Shown one piece after another: positions 11,269-23,626 of a DNA stretch of 64,000 nucleotides. The stretch lies in the NCBI RefSeq assembly GCF_910592395.1, contig NC_088310.1, positions 12,653,501 to 12,717,500 of the forward strand, in the 5' to 3' direction. A program made the position numbers and the translations under genes. A model generated the notes under the pieces. It worked only from the letters and a program-made list of their open reading frames with translations. It searched no databases and was not told the DNA's origin. The stretch is from Lineus longissimus (taxonomy: Eukaryota > Nemertea > Pilidiophora > Heteronemertea > Lineidae). Positions within the stretch are counted from its first letter, which is position 1. Every line of letters begins with the position of its first letter.

Positions 11269-12981
11269 TCAATAAAATCAAAAAATCATATGATATATTG
11301 TGTGGTATCACCAGTAAAGCCTACCTTGAAAATTTGGTGAAAAACGGACGTTCACTAAGGGACCTATATGGCACTTTTTTTCTACACAAAGCGCACCCGG
11401 CAGCTAAACCATGAACCACATTGGGTCGGATTTCGAAAGGAAACCATGTCTACTGACAGAGCATACATGCACAAAAGATAAATCGAAAATATTCACTTGT
11501 TCTTTAAAAGTTATCGAGCGGATAAGCGAAATGTCCCATGATCAAATGATTGAGTGATCAAGTGACTCGCATACACTGTCACGTCAATCGAGTAATCAAG
11601 TGATCAAGTGACTCCCATACACTGTGACGTGAAGCCCACTGCTGCGCTGTGGGAAAAACAGAAAACGGGTATATGTCCTCATGTTGTCCTTCCCCGTGTT
11701 TCTATCCCTTGAAAAGATTGGTTTTTTAAACTGCTTTATCAAATATGCAGGCATGCAGTCAAAATTCTTCGCACACTGGCCCAACCACCCAGTCCTTCGT
11801 CTTTACACACTCCTTCTCAATTAAAAAGATGTAGATTATTCAGGCTAATCTACAAAACGATGTATGATTACATTTCATGTGGCAAAAGTGACATTTTACA
11901 TCAATAAAAAGAAAGAATGGATTCAATGGAAAACCCAGGGACACAAATTTCACATAGCTTTCTGTTAAAATCTTTCCACAATTGGTGGAACAGATATATT
12001 CCAAGCAACTGCTACCTAAGGGATTTCACCACACATTTCTTGCAGAGGAAGCGTTCTTAGCTTATGAAATTTGTGTTTCGGCTCGTTTAGTTATTGGTTA
12101 ATGTGCTGTTCCACCTGAGAGCCAACTACAACCTGCCATCTTCCGTATACTTACACAACATTGATGACAGACTGAAGCTCCTCCAAAAGGAAGTCATCAG
12201 CCTGGGCAGGGGAAGACAATGCACAACCAACAAATGAACAAGTAACAAAAAAAAGACATTTGCAGGTTAGTGCAATCGTTAAAACAGCAGCAGAACAAAA
12301 GCTTGAAGCAGCAAAACATGCAAGGCATGCCTACCAAAAGAACAAATAAGCAATTCCATGCAACAAGTCATCAGCATCAACACACCTTTTTAAAAAAAGT
12401 CCTTTGGTTTACAGATGACCCATTATGGAAATGCTTAGGAATAGGATAATTATGTTGTTTGCTTGTGTCTAGTACAAGAAACAACCATCATCTGAAATTC
12501 CTAGGGCTCTGTAGAGGTTAATTAATCCTGCATTTGCCTAGCCTTAGACTATGACATCCCACTTAGCAGCATTTCAAGGCACCCTTAGGAGAGAGGCCAC
12601 TATTAACATTTGGGCCCCTGCTGGCCAAACTGAGAATCAGAAAAAGACTGCAGTTTAGTCTAAGAGTATAGGGGTACATTCGTACCAAGTTAGGGATCTG
12701 TAGCTAAAGCAGTGACAAAACGTGCCGTCATTGTAAAATGGCGGTGCCATAGGAAAACTTTGACCTCTGTGAACTTGAGAAGTAGGTCAAATCAAAAACC
12801 CACATTTATGAAATGTATCCTTGCTAGGAGTACCTACCATAAAAATGTTATGAAAATCAGACCACTATTAAACGAGCAATCAAACATTTTAACTTTGTAC
12901 ATTAAATTTGGCCCCCGGGTGGCCAAACTAAGAATTTTTCAAAATGCCCGCCTGGCACCCATATTGGCTATCACATTTGAT
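11269..12981. other. Repeat-derived non-coding stretch
   Basis: A 40-bp unit around GTGATCAAGTGACTC-CATACACTGT is tandemly duplicated at about 11553-11632. A ~200-bp module at 12750-12965 (TTTGACCTCTGTGAACTTGA ... GGTGGCCAAACTAAG) recurs in direct orientation at 15228-15400. No gene is recognised. Confidence 0.45.
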
Positions 12982-14980
12982 AACAAGAGGCCCAAGGGCC
13001 TGGCGCTCAGCTGGATCACCTAATAACATAGGACTGAGGGTGTAAAGTAGTAAATATCAGCTTTACACTACTGTTTGAAGGTCAAGAGAACACGTTATAC
13101 CACTAAGATTTCCAATGCAGAACTGCCAGCTTGATGAAATATGATTGAACTAATCAGCCATGGTATGTAAATATTACAGGAGGCAACGGAAGATATCCCT
13201 AGTGCAGTATGTTGTATCGGTAGCTTTACAGAAAAGAAGTGTCAGAGAGGATGAGACTTCTCCATGGACAACTGTGGTATGTCCAGGCTGGGTTGTACAG
13301 CACAAGGATACAAAATGATGTCTGTAATTGAGAGGTATCCTGATTTAACAGAGGTCAAAATAAATAGAAATGACCAGTTTGGGACTAACACCACTGTCTT
13401 TTTTTTGATAAAGTAGAGATTACAGGAGTCAACAAAATTAATTTTATTGAGAGAAATTGACCTGTCCTGCAGGTGATTGGAATTTACAATACATTACATT
13501 TGAAAATTCTATTCATAATCAAGGGCTACCTCTGACTAAAACAGCACCCATAAACAATAGACCGCCAATTTGACCCCAGCTCCTAACTGCGGGAAAACCC
13601 AAGTCCAGCAACCAAAAGTACCAAAAATACATTTTCGTTTACATTTGAACTGCACACATGCGTTTGTTTACAATTTCCCGCGAAATCTCGAAAATCAGGT
13701 GACCTGCAATCGTGGATTGAAAATAACATTTATCTGGGTTCAGGTCAGCAGGTATACCGGCTGTTCCAATCATCCCCCTACAGCCAGCTGTTCAAAAGGT
13801 AATGTTATTCACCCCACAGGGAGTGCAGGTAATTGATTAAGCCCCTCCATAACTTAACAGCAATGGCTTGGCTTCTGTGAGTGGTAAGGAGAATTGACAG
13901 TGTCCGATTAAAAATCCTTCATTTCTGCTCCGCTGAAGTAAATTTTTGAATAAAACCAAGACGTTGCATCAGGGTAAGGTGTCACCACCATTCATGCAAA
14001 ATTTCAAGGCGATTCAACGTGATTCCCTACGTTGTCCAATGAACGCTTTTTAAAGTGTGTCATTTGGCATGCATTCAAGGCATGGATTAGCAATGTATTT
14101 TATCAGCGCTGACAATTGCCGAACAGAATGCCGTAGCTCCGTCAATTTGCAATCAATTTTTATAGGAGTAACATTATTGTGTTGCTTAAAACGTCTACTT
14201 TTTACTCATGTAAGAATCGTGGTACTAAAAACTAATATGCAAACAGAATCATGCCGATTCACTGCACATACTGTGGGAATTCTCCACTTCAAAATACATC
14301 GCGAACAGAGCGTGCACTTCCGATATCGTTTTCACAGAATTGTGGCCAAATTTTCAAGAACTAATTTCTGAAAGTATTCCCTTAAGACCCTACGACTACC
14401 CACTGAAAGGAACTAGTGATAATATCGCCTACTTGACTACTTTTTAGCAGAAAATTGGTTACTTGTTGCAAAATCAATCTTCCATCTTTACACTGGTCAC
14501 AGTGGGTATGCTGAAATATAGGCTGGTTCCCTGGCCAATTCAATGCGCAGAATACAACTGCGCAACTATACGTCATAACCCGGGCTTTTGAATCGTCAAA
14601 AAATCTGTCAAATGTGTCTGTAGCGCCAACTGGCGGTGAAAACTAAACTAATTCCATTACAAGTCAAAATGAAAAATTATTAAAAAATATTCGGCCAGAT
14701 TTGAAAACAATATTTCCTCTGTGGCCCGACGTATAAAGGAAAGAAGTTTAAACTTCCCGATGACCTCATTCGCCGAATGTAGGTCGGATCGCGCTGATTT
14801 TTGGTTTCTGAGTTCCCCTTGGGCTACTCCTAATTTAGCAGCGTCAACAAAGTGCCTAGGTCTTACGGTTACAAAATGCCCAAAATTAACTTGGAAGGAT
14901 GGCAGGATGGCAGGAAGGACGGACACCATTCCCTTAGTAATATTACCAGCTTCGCTGACTTTGTCAGCTGAGCTAAAAAA
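12982..14980 (+). mobile_element. Non-autonomous HINE-like repeat, copy 2
   Basis: It has the same 5' start (AACAAGAGGCCCAAGGGCCT) and the same 3' end (TTTGTCAGCTGAGCTAAAAAA) as copy 1. The internal segment 14085-14420 aligns with 10150-10500 of copy 1. At 2.0 kb its length matches copies 1 and 3. A short GGAT/GGAC array lies near 14893-14925 before the 3' hairpin. No coding sequence is supported. Confidence 0.6.
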
Positions 14981-15480
14981 TCAAGGATTTAGTAGAGAGT
15001 AAATAGATATACATCCAGATCAAATTTGGTTGCAATCCGATCATTAGTTTCGGAGTAATAGTACTGTGTTTATTTTTCAAGATGGCTGCCTGGCGGCCAT
15101 ATTTGATGTCCGAACGGCCGAAATTTTAGGGGTGGAATAGAGAATCCCAAGATCCAGTCCACACTGGTTTAAAACCTTCTAGCTAAAATAGATAGGAAAC
15201 ATGCTACTGTTCAGTGAATCAGCAAACTTTGACCTCTGTGACCTTGAAAAGGAGGTCAAATCAAAAACCCGGAGGATATATGATGCACCTTTGCTAGAAG
15301 TACCTACCATATTTTTTTCAAAATTTCCCGACTACTATTAAGGGAGATATTGCATATTTTCACTTTTAACGTTTAGCCCCCTGGTGGCCAAACCATGAAA
15401 CGAATCGGATCGAAACTTGGTCTCCAAGGTGTCATTACATAAGGGTACATGTGTACCAAGAGCTAAGAGGTGAGCTAAAA
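14981..15480. repeat. Related repeat module ending GTGAGCTAAAAA
   Basis: This stretch holds a second copy of the TTTGACCTCTGTGACCTTGA ... GGTGGCCAAAC module seen at 12750-12965. It ends at 15469-15480 with GTGAGCTAAAAA, the 3' signature of the HINE-like family. It may be the 3' part of a further, diverged family member into which copy 2 inserted. Confidence 0.4.
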
Positions 15481-16198
15481 AGCACCACCGGACGAAGTCT
15501 ATTCGCCATGGAAGTTGGTTTGAAAAGTCAAACCTGACTATTGCCGAAATTATGCGACTTACATACGCCTTCGCACATGCATGGCCACAAAAAAACATGG
15601 CACACGAATTTGGTATGTCAGATCATACAACCACAGATTGGAGCAATTTCTATCGAGAACTCGTTACGGAGGTTGTTATGAATGGCAGTTCCATGATTGG
15701 CGGAGAAAATGTGATCGTCGAGATCGACGAAAGTAAGTTCGGCAAACGTAAATATCACAGGGGACATCATGTGGAAGGTCAATGGGTCTTCGGTGGAATT
15801 GAGAGAGGAAATCGAGGCAATATGTTTATGGTTACCGTTGAGAAACGAGATGCATCCACCTTGATACCACTGATAGAAAGATGGATTAGGCCAAAAACTA
15901 CAATAATTTCTGACTGTTGGAAGGCATACAGTAGTTTGAATGATATGGACTATAATTATTTAACTGTCAATCATACGTTACATTTTAAAGATCCTGAAAC
16001 CGGGGCTTGTACCAATACCATCGAAGGGTCGTGGCTCCACGCCAAACGTAGTTTGCCAACCTACGGAGTCAAAAAGGCATTCATGTGCTCGTATTTAGGT
16101 ACTCACATGTGGCGTGTTAAGGTTAAAGTGAATAATTTGGACCCTTTCATTGAATTGTGTAAAGCCGTAGCCAGTGAATACAGACATGAACAAGAGGC
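15481..16198 (+). pseudogene. Merlin-type (ISXO2/IS1595-like) DDE transposase, N-terminus missing
   Basis: The open frame reads from about 15475; the first Met is at 15552. The catalytic core is clear: VEIDESKFG (Asp 59 counting from that Met), GGIERG, TTIISDCWKAY (Asp 121) and TNTIEGSW (Glu 158), a DD36E arrangement. This is the IS1016/ISXO2-like domain of Merlin cut-and-paste transposons. Upstream, RHGSWFEKSNLT belongs to the family's N-terminal part, but the zinc-ribbon region before it is absent. The frame runs out of transposase at about 16195 (VASEYRH) straight into the start of HINE-like copy 3. On its left it abuts the GAGCTAAAAA end of another repeat. The visible core has no stop or frameshift. 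Confidence 0.8.
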
Positions 16199-17336
16199 CC
16201 AAGGGCCTGGCGCTCAGCTGAGTTGTTGCTGCGTTGTTCGTATATATTACATTACTCGTAAAACTCTACTAAACTAAGGACTCAAAGCCTAAGGATAATA
16301 GCTTCTGGATGTGTAACAGTGAATTGCGGTAGACTGGCGCAATCTACTTCAAGCAAGCTCCACCCTTGCAATGTGTGCGCAAACAGATAACCTAACCTAT
16401 ATTGGACCATCAATTCTACACACAGCAACATGATTCATCCTCAGCTGTTACCATGATGATGATGATGATGATCCTTTTCGCAAATTGGTCGTCTTCTGTC
16501 TTTCTTCCATACTTCAGTGCCACCGGATGTAGTCTGCCCTTGTGGAGGGATCCTTTCAGCACCGGGACACAAGAATCCATGCGAATTGAATCACATGGAG
16601 AGACTAGCCCAATCACCCGCTTTTGGCTGGGTAGAAATGGGTAAATCTCGCAGACTGGACCTTAAACTCTACTGCCGAGGTGTGAGGCCGGTCTGACAGA
16701 TGAGTAAGTGGGGTCCACCTAATGCAGAAGGCACCAGTTTCCCTAACTAAAAGGGTAACATTATTGCCTAAAGGCCTGTGTACACTAGTAAAATATTAGC
16801 AACATTTTTACATTTCCAGTTGCAACAAATGTTGCAAAAATGTTGCGTAGTGTGTACAGAGCAAAACGCGTCTTACAACATGTTGTAAAATTGTTGCAAA
16901 TTAAATGCAATGCAATTCTTTGTTGCATGTTGTAAAAATGTTGCAAACTCTTCAGCCAATCAGAAATAGGATTTGCGTCATGTGATCTACCGGAGTTCAT
17001 GTGACTTGAACAAGAAGCAGGTATAGCAACTCTCAAGTGAGTGTCTTGCTTCGTAGGGTGATGAAACCTTTTCTAGAAGTTTTTGTATGACGGCTTGTCA
17101 GTCAGCCGCAACTCCTTTAGGCTGCGTATCCATAGGCTGTTCCGTGCCCTGCACAACATTCCCTTTTTACCGCCTGGCGCGCCACACGGACAATGAACCT
17201 TCGTTGGTGTTATTGATCGTTCCCATAGGTTATGCCGTGTCACATTGCGGGCATATATGCACTGTGGATTGGGAATATAGGCCCATATTGGGATTGAACA
17301 TGTCCATTCTTTTGCGAGGGAACAACACGGAAGCAA

Positions 17337-17410
17337 TGTCTGAGGCGAAATTAATTCAAGAGGTTCATCAACGGGAACTACTCTGGGACCCCGAAACTGA
17401 TGATTATCAT
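17337..17410 (+). pseudogene. First exon of a MADF-domain protein (Harbinger accessory type)
   Basis: From the ATG at 17337 the frame reads MSEAKLIQEVHQRELLWDPE then TDDYHNKHEP, the start of a MADF/Myb-like DNA-binding domain (helix 1 and the LW-Y-N signature). It is followed directly by GTAATT, which could be a splice donor. Harbinger transposons encode a second SANT/MADF protein that helps the transposase bind and enter the nucleus, which fits the TIR and TSD evidence. The remaining exons are gone. Confidence 0.5.
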
Positions 17411-17647
17411 AACAAGCACGAACCTGTAATTTGTTGCTTAAAAGTCAGGTTTTATATACATGTACATGTCAATTTGATGTTGCAAGTGAAAATACAAGTT
17501 ACTTGTATTTTCATTTTCAATATTCATAAGAAATTGTCTTCTGAAATAATGACAGCATGCGGATAAACGCGATTGACTGCTGCGAAATGAGGACTACAAA
17601 GGCCTACATGACCAAAAAGGAATATCCAATGGAGACGCAGGGCATAA

Positions 17648-18045
17648 GCCGCACTTACACCACCTGAAAATGGACCACCAATCTTGGTTCGGGAACCAAT
17701 GCCGCACCATCGAAAATCCACCAAGCGCTTACACCAGCGCTGCAGCTAGTTATAAAATCCGGCTACAGATGGCGCGCAAACAATAAGCAGAACGCAGAAA
17801 GCGCCATTTTGAAAGCGCCGCCTGGAGCCGAACCATCTAACTAGCTAATTGCCGATCCATTTGCGCGTACACCACGACAAAGCCGAGCTTTTAACAAGCC
17901 GGGCGATTTGGACCATCAAGCTTGGTGGGACAAATTCGCTCGGCAATTTGTATCGGCAATGGATTGCCGAACCAATTTGTTGCGGCAATGTGGTGGTGTA
18001 AGTGCAATTGGTCCACCAATATATCGTGGTGTAAGCGCAGCTATA
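17648..18045. repeat. Third-level imperfect inverted repeat
   Basis: The left part has CACTTACACCACC and GGACCACCAATC. The right part carries the reverse-complement motifs GGTGGTGTAAGTGC and TTGGTCCACCAATA, plus GTGGTGTAAGCGC near 18033. It looks like another degraded MITE inside the nested element. Confidence 0.35.
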
Positions 18046-19830
18046 GTGCCAGGTCACAAGGCTGTTACGCCATAACGCCACACTACACAAGGGCATACCC
18101 TATGGATACGCGGCCTTAACAGGCAGTGGTATGCCCCATCATCCACCCTCATTTTGATCCAGGGCCTGGTCCATATTCTCTTTGGTTATTTCGCCGCCTC
18201 TTCCGTCTCTCAACAATGACAGCTAAAATTGCTGCAGAAGCACTCAAAACACATCTTCTCTCCTTGGAATCATCCATTTTCCCTCCAAAATACCTATTTC
18301 CCTTTGTTCCCACTAAAAAGTTTGCAACAATTTACCAACATGTTGTAAAAATGTTGCTAATTTGTTGCTAGTGAACACAGGGCCTTGAAGGGCTTGTTGC
18401 AAAATTGTTGTAAAAATGTTGGTAAAATGTTGGTAAAATGTTGGTAAAATGTTGCTAATATTTTACTAGTGTACACCCTGCTTAAGTCAAGTGAAACTCT
18501 TAACAAACCTTAGCAGAATGCCACCATTGAAATGTTGATAATAATGATAGCAAGTAAAAACTTTAAACAGATAGACTTGATTTTTTTAACCAACTGCCAC
18601 ATGTGGTTTTCTTTATTTAGTAAATTTTGAGGTAAGTATTACAGAATGAAATACTTGAATACTAGAATTGCCTGGCTCTTCTGATGATTGCACTGGTGAA
18701 CACCGAAGTCGATGGGATGTGCAAAGTCATAGCTCGATCCTCTCTCTTGGTCATCTTTGAGATGTGGTCACCAAATATGTTCAAATGCAGCTGCAGATCA
18801 TTCCTGTCCTGCAAAACATGATGAGGAGATAACATTTTAATTTTGATAGAATAGGTAAGCTAGCCAAGTTTTATATCAAAATACAAGGCCAACAACAACT
18901 GATAAGGCGCTAGGGCCGAATGATCAAGGAAGTTCATTGATATGATTGGGAATACATTGTGATAAGAGTGATGAATCGGCCCCGTTTGAAGCATTGTGCT
19001 ATGTACAGTGTGCAAGTGTCAGTGTGTATCAGCTATCGCATTTATTGTTTGTTGACATTTCAAATCGCTGGAGTCGATCCTCAATTACACTGTTTATGTA
19101 CATTGGCAACCTTACCCGATGATATCAGAACGATGTTTATTATTGTCTTGTTTATTCACATTAAGTGACAAGAGTTATTTGTTGAGAAATCCATGATTTA
19201 AAGCCGGACTTTGACATCGTTTCTCAGACCAACCAAGCTGCATTTCGCAGATCGTTTTTCAACGATCGTCGACGAACTATTTCAAATTAATCACATCCAA
19301 TTAAACAATCCAAGCCTTCCCTAATGTCATCAACATGCAATAACACAAGCAGCCAAATATTATCGCCTATGAAATTGTGAATTTAATGAGAACTTACCTC
19401 TGAATTGACAGAACGCGATCTATTCCATAGCATGGTCTCCTTACGTCTGAACTGCGCAGACTCGAGACGTGACGTTCGCTGCACGTGTGATTGGACGTGG
19501 GATAACTCGCGCGAAATTTAAAATGCTCTTCTTGGAGGGTGCTCACTAAATTGCGCCAGTAACACCACCTGGTGAGAAATTCATGAACTACGCCTATTGA
19601 TAATGAAAGAGAAAGCTTTGCTCTATAAAATTAGATTTGATTCATGATCCCCAACTGAGAAATCAGCTGCTGGAAAAGTTTTTGGAAAATTTCGCTCGGT
19701 GCCACCTAGTGGCCAAACCGCTCATCCTGCCGGACCCACATTTGGTCTATTCAGGAGTCCTGAAGGGTCTCAACGCCTCAGAGGGAAAATCTATCGCCTA
19801 TCCGCCATAGTTTTGAAACGTGCCTGTTTA

Positions 19831-19833
19831 ACG

Positions 19834-19888
<55 letters not shown>
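19831..19888 (+). repeat. (GACA)n microsatellite
   Basis: About 14 units of GACA with GGAC-type edges, just inside the 3' end of HINE-like copy 3. Confidence 0.95.
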
Positions 19889-19947
19889 GGACACTCATTC
19901 TACCATTTACTCATATGAATAGCTCAGCTTTTCAGCTGAGCTAAAAA

Positions 19948-20836
19948 TGGGACCTTCCAACATAGCAGATCTACCTGCTATAGGCTGATAGGTGGTATAA
20001 ATTAGCGACTCCAGTTTTCAAAATAAAGGCGCAATGTGTATACATGTATATGAAGTGTTGAAGTACATCTGGACACTTGATTAGCCTAATGAGAGGCTTG
20101 ATGTGAAGGAAGTGTGTGAAGTGCTAATTAGAGAGAGAAAAAACAACAATGATAATTTGTTGATGGAAATATAGAATATATTTAGTTACCATGGTAATTA
20201 GTAATGAAGAATTAAAAAAATTATGATAATAATATGTGTAATATATAATGCGTATACGCATATGCATATACCTTCAACATTCTACTAGACCTACACCCCT
20301 GTATATACCATTTTACAACTTTCAACCATCTACTTGACTTTCTGTCCCTTTCCCTCATACCTCAGCTTGCAACCTTCAACCTTCAACTGACATGACCTTA
20401 TCATACATAAACATGTAACGTTCAACCTCGGACCCATATCTACCTGTAAAGACCAATTTACTCATTTTTATGATTGTGTGCTTACGCAAAGAACTATGTT
20501 TTACTGTCCCGGCTATAATGCAGTCAAGCCGTAAATGTAACAGATCTTGTGGGAGTGTGTTCTTTACATACTGTAGAATGCGCTGCCCACTTTTTTATGC
20601 CCCTTTCCTTTGTTTTGAAGGTGTGTTAATGGACCACTTTACAGATACGCCTATATACCCTTGTTGTGTTAATTGTTTACACATCATACATGGTCTTCAG
20701 GTAGTAGTGTACAACATACAATGTGTGGCATGGTTGAATTTCACTTCCTACCTGGACACAAGGCCTGTTTGAAATTGACCAGCATGTTACATGATTAAGG
20801 CCTAGAATCCAGGACATGTGGGACATTTAGTTCATA
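19948..20836. other. No gene; one dispersed repeat
   Basis: AT-rich sequence near 20110-20260. The segment 20723-20790 (from GTGTGGCATGGTTGAATTTC to AGCATGTTAC) recurs in inverted orientation at 54568-54633, so it is part of a dispersed repeat. No coding signal was found. Confidence 0.5.
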
Positions 20837-21552
20837 GGTCTCACTAGCCAGTGGTGATCAGGTCAACATTGGTCCCCCTTAAAAAAAAGTTCTTCAATCT
20901 CAGGCGATTACCATGGATACAGATAAGCCTATCATATCGCTATTGCTGCATGTTCAAATGTCGGTGTCCTGGGTATTTTGTGAAGAGGTAGCTCTGACGA
21001 TTATTTGAGGAAAATATCAGCTTCTTCTGTGCACGTCCGCAGTGACCAGGCCTCGCATGCTATGTATAGCTCAATCGGATGTTGACATGAAATGGTTCCT
21101 GTCAGAGTGCACATGTTCTCAAGGTGAGACTTCGCGGTCAAAATGCTCAAAGAAAAGCCGCAACGACACCCTATTTTGGTATCAAAATTTAAAATTGTTA
21201 TTATTTTGCTTTCTCAAGGTGATAAGTAGAAGTTTATAAAAATATTATTTCACCATCCATGTTAATCGTCAAGTTATAAGGCGGCAAGGTGAAATTTTCA
21301 AAATTTTCATCGATGTACAGGGTGTCTCATGTATTGTGCTGCCCCCATGTTCTCATGACTGAATTACTTGATAACAATGAAAGCTGGTCAGAAGTATTCT
21401 AGAAGCGACAAGCTATTCAGAAATGTATAGGTTTATGTGTGAGAGTGATATACTGCAAGGTCGACAGCCACTTGAACAGAGGTATGCATGAAATGACGTC
21501 GCGCCATTTGTGGAGCCAGGTAGGCCCGGCCATTGCACTGGCTAGTGAGACC
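20837..21552. repeat. 716-bp inverted-ended repeat unit, copy 1
   Basis: It begins GGTCTCACTAGCCAGTG and ends CACTGGCTAGTGAGACC, a perfect 17-bp TIR. It is nearly identical to 21909-22625 (a difference in one A-run and one A/G substitution were noticed). It contains no recognisable protein. The bases right of it are TTAA. Confidence 0.85.
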
Positions 21553-21908
21553 TTAATCAAAATACCAATAAAAGTGAAATCATAAAATATGATAATAAAT
21601 GTCATTTTGAACATCATTTGACTTCATCGAATGCATTCGGGTGGATAAAGATGCTTTCATCTCAGTTCATGGACCAAAAAGGCCTCCACAGCTGAGGTGT
21701 GCTGTTACTCGAATTCCCTCTGAATTCCGCTTTCTGAACGAATTTGAAAATGGGTGAAGTGCTAAGTTTGCCTATGATTTTGAATGGATCACCACTGGAA
21801 GCTGTTCTTGTTGGACCTGTCATGTAGGACACCAAAATGTTTGTATCAATCCAGACTTTCATATTTTGTAGTAAAAAGGGGAAATATGAGACTGCATGTT
21901 ACCATTAA

Positions 21909-22625
21909 GGTCTCACTAGCCAGTGGTGATCAGGTCAACATTGGTCCCCCTTAAAAAAAAAGTTCTTCAATCTCAGGCGATTACCATGGATACAGATAAG
22001 CCTATCATATCGCTATTGCTGCATGTTCAAATGTCGGTGTCCTGGGTATTTTGTGAAGAGGTAGCTCTGACGATTATTTGAGGAAAATATCAGCTTCTTC
22101 TGTGCACGTCCGCAGTGACCAGGCCTCGCATGCTATGTATAGCTCAATCGGATGTTGACATGAAATGGTTCCTGTCAGAGTGCACATGTTCTCAAGGTGA
22201 GACTTCGCGGTCAAAATGCTCAAAGAAAAGCCGCAACGACACCCTATTTTGGTATCAAAATTTAAAATTGTTATTATTTTGCTTTCTCAAGGTGATAAGT
22301 AGAAGTTTATAAAAATATTATTTCACCATCCATGTTAATCGTCAAGTTATAAGGCGGCAAGGTGAAATTTTCAAAATTTTCATCGATGTACAGGGTGTCT
22401 CATGTATTGTGCTGCCCCCATGTTCTCATGACTGAATTACTTGATAACAATGAAAGCTGGTCAGAAGTATTCTAGAAGCGACAAGCTATTCAGAAATGTA
22501 TAGGTTTATGTGTGAGAGTGATATACTGCAAGGTCGACAGCCACTTGAACAGGGGTATGCATGAAATGACGTCGCGCCATTTGTGGAGCCAGGTAGGCCC
22601 GGCCATTGCACTGGCTAGTGAGACC
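21909..22625. repeat. 717-bp inverted-ended repeat unit, copy 2
   Basis: Direct-orientation copy of 20837-21552, separated from it by 356 bp (21553-21908) that begin and end with TTAA. The outermost flanks of the pair both read ATA (20834-20836 and 22626-22628). The pair therefore behaves like one composite insertion or like direct terminal repeats. Its class is undetermined. Confidence 0.85.
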
Positions 22626-22645
22626 ATAAGGACTGTACTTTAGAC

Positions 22646-22995
22646 AGTAAGTATCCAAGGTGTCAAGACCTCACGCGCACGTTCCGTTGGTATCAAGATA
22701 TGGGAATGAAAAACGGCAACGAGAATCGTGCTCATGAGGCCCAACACGCAGTATCCGTACGAACCCAAAAATAGGGTGGGGGGGGGGGGGGGCCAGGAAG
22801 TACCAGTAGTCTGTCCTCTCCAACCCCTACTCCTGCCGGGAGATGCATTCTGACCTCTCTCCCAACTGCTGGCGCTTTGTCCTTCCATCCAGCGCGTGCC
22901 AGCGTGACGTCACAACACCTTGGATAAGTAAGTATCCAAGGTGTCAAGACCTCACGCGCACGTTCCGTTGGTATCAAGATATGGGAATGAAAAAC
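22646..22995 (-). repeat. B2-A2-B1 end of the tyrosine-recombinase element
   Basis: A 69-bp sequence starting AGTAAGTATCCAAGGTGTC is present identically at 22646-22714 and 22927-22995. Between them, 22893-22921 (CGCGTGCCAGCGTGACGTCA...) repeats the 29 bp at 30425-30453. Confidence 0.75.
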
Positions 22996-23626
22996 TCCCA
23001 CTCCGAGCTCGTGACGATGCTGCCTTGGAGCACGAGGCACTGGGCACCCCAGACCGCGGGGGAGGTCTGTAGATTCCCCTTACTAAAAATCCCAAACCTA
23101 CAGACCTACCCCAGCGCGTGAAAACGATCCTCCACTACGGACGTGACTGAAACAAGTGCTTGTATCTCCACCTAGGAGTGCATTAATTTTATTACCACCC
23201 GTACCTGCCGCTGAGATACAAGAAACCAAGAACTAAGAAGCTAAGGTGAAACCGTACCTTTATTAACTATTGAAATATTTGGTGCATACCTTTATATTAC
23301 ATGTTACCATTACAGCTATAAATCTCCTGCATACCACCATTCTACACCCCCTTCACGACCACCGTTAAAGGAATACGCATTTCGTAAAAGTTCGAAATTG
23401 TTCCTGAATTCGGCAATTCCCGATCGCTGAAGTACGTACTAACTCAGGCTTTCAGTGATACCACTGTGTCCGCTGATCTACGGACGACAATATTACTACG
23501 TTTCAACAAATTCTTACGTAATACGACATTGCGTCCAGACCGCAATTGTTTCGAAATAGCGTAAGTCTTTAAAGGAGGAAATATTACACCTGCTATAAAT
23601 CATAATGAAGCCGCCAATCACCATAG

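Larger units (their letters stand above)
17120..18115. mobile_element. Second Harbinger-like element nested in the first
   Basis: Inverted ends GGCTGCGTATCCATAGG and (reverse strand) GGCCGCGTATCCATAGGG are flanked by TTA on both sides (17117-17119 and 18116-18118). It carries a MADF-like exon near its left end and a further inverted-repeat block at about 17648-18045. Confidence 0.55.
16772..18482. mobile_element. Harbinger-like non-autonomous element (outer)
   Basis: The ends carry inverted repeats with the shared core GTGTACACTAGTAAAATATT followed by AGCAACATTTTTAC, flanked by a 3-bp TAA duplication (16769-16771 and 18483-18485). A 3-bp TWA target is typical of PIF/Harbinger. The subterminal DNA is rich in TGTTG/CAACA motifs on both sides. 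Confidence 0.6.
16199..19947 (+). mobile_element. Non-autonomous HINE-like repeat, copy 3, split by nested insertions
   Basis: It starts AACAAGAGGCCCAAGGGCCT at 16199 and ends CAGCTGAGCTAAAAA at 19947, preceded by a (GACA)n array. The 1711-bp Harbinger-like insertion (16772-18482) lies within it. Subtracting that insertion and its TSD leaves about 2035 bp, the same length as copies 1 and 2, which supports pairing these two ends. Confidence 0.6.

Noticed and set aside
21042-21239. 65-codon open frame, identical at 22115-22312
   Set aside because: Identity is explained by duplication of the 716-bp repeat unit; no independent evidence of coding.
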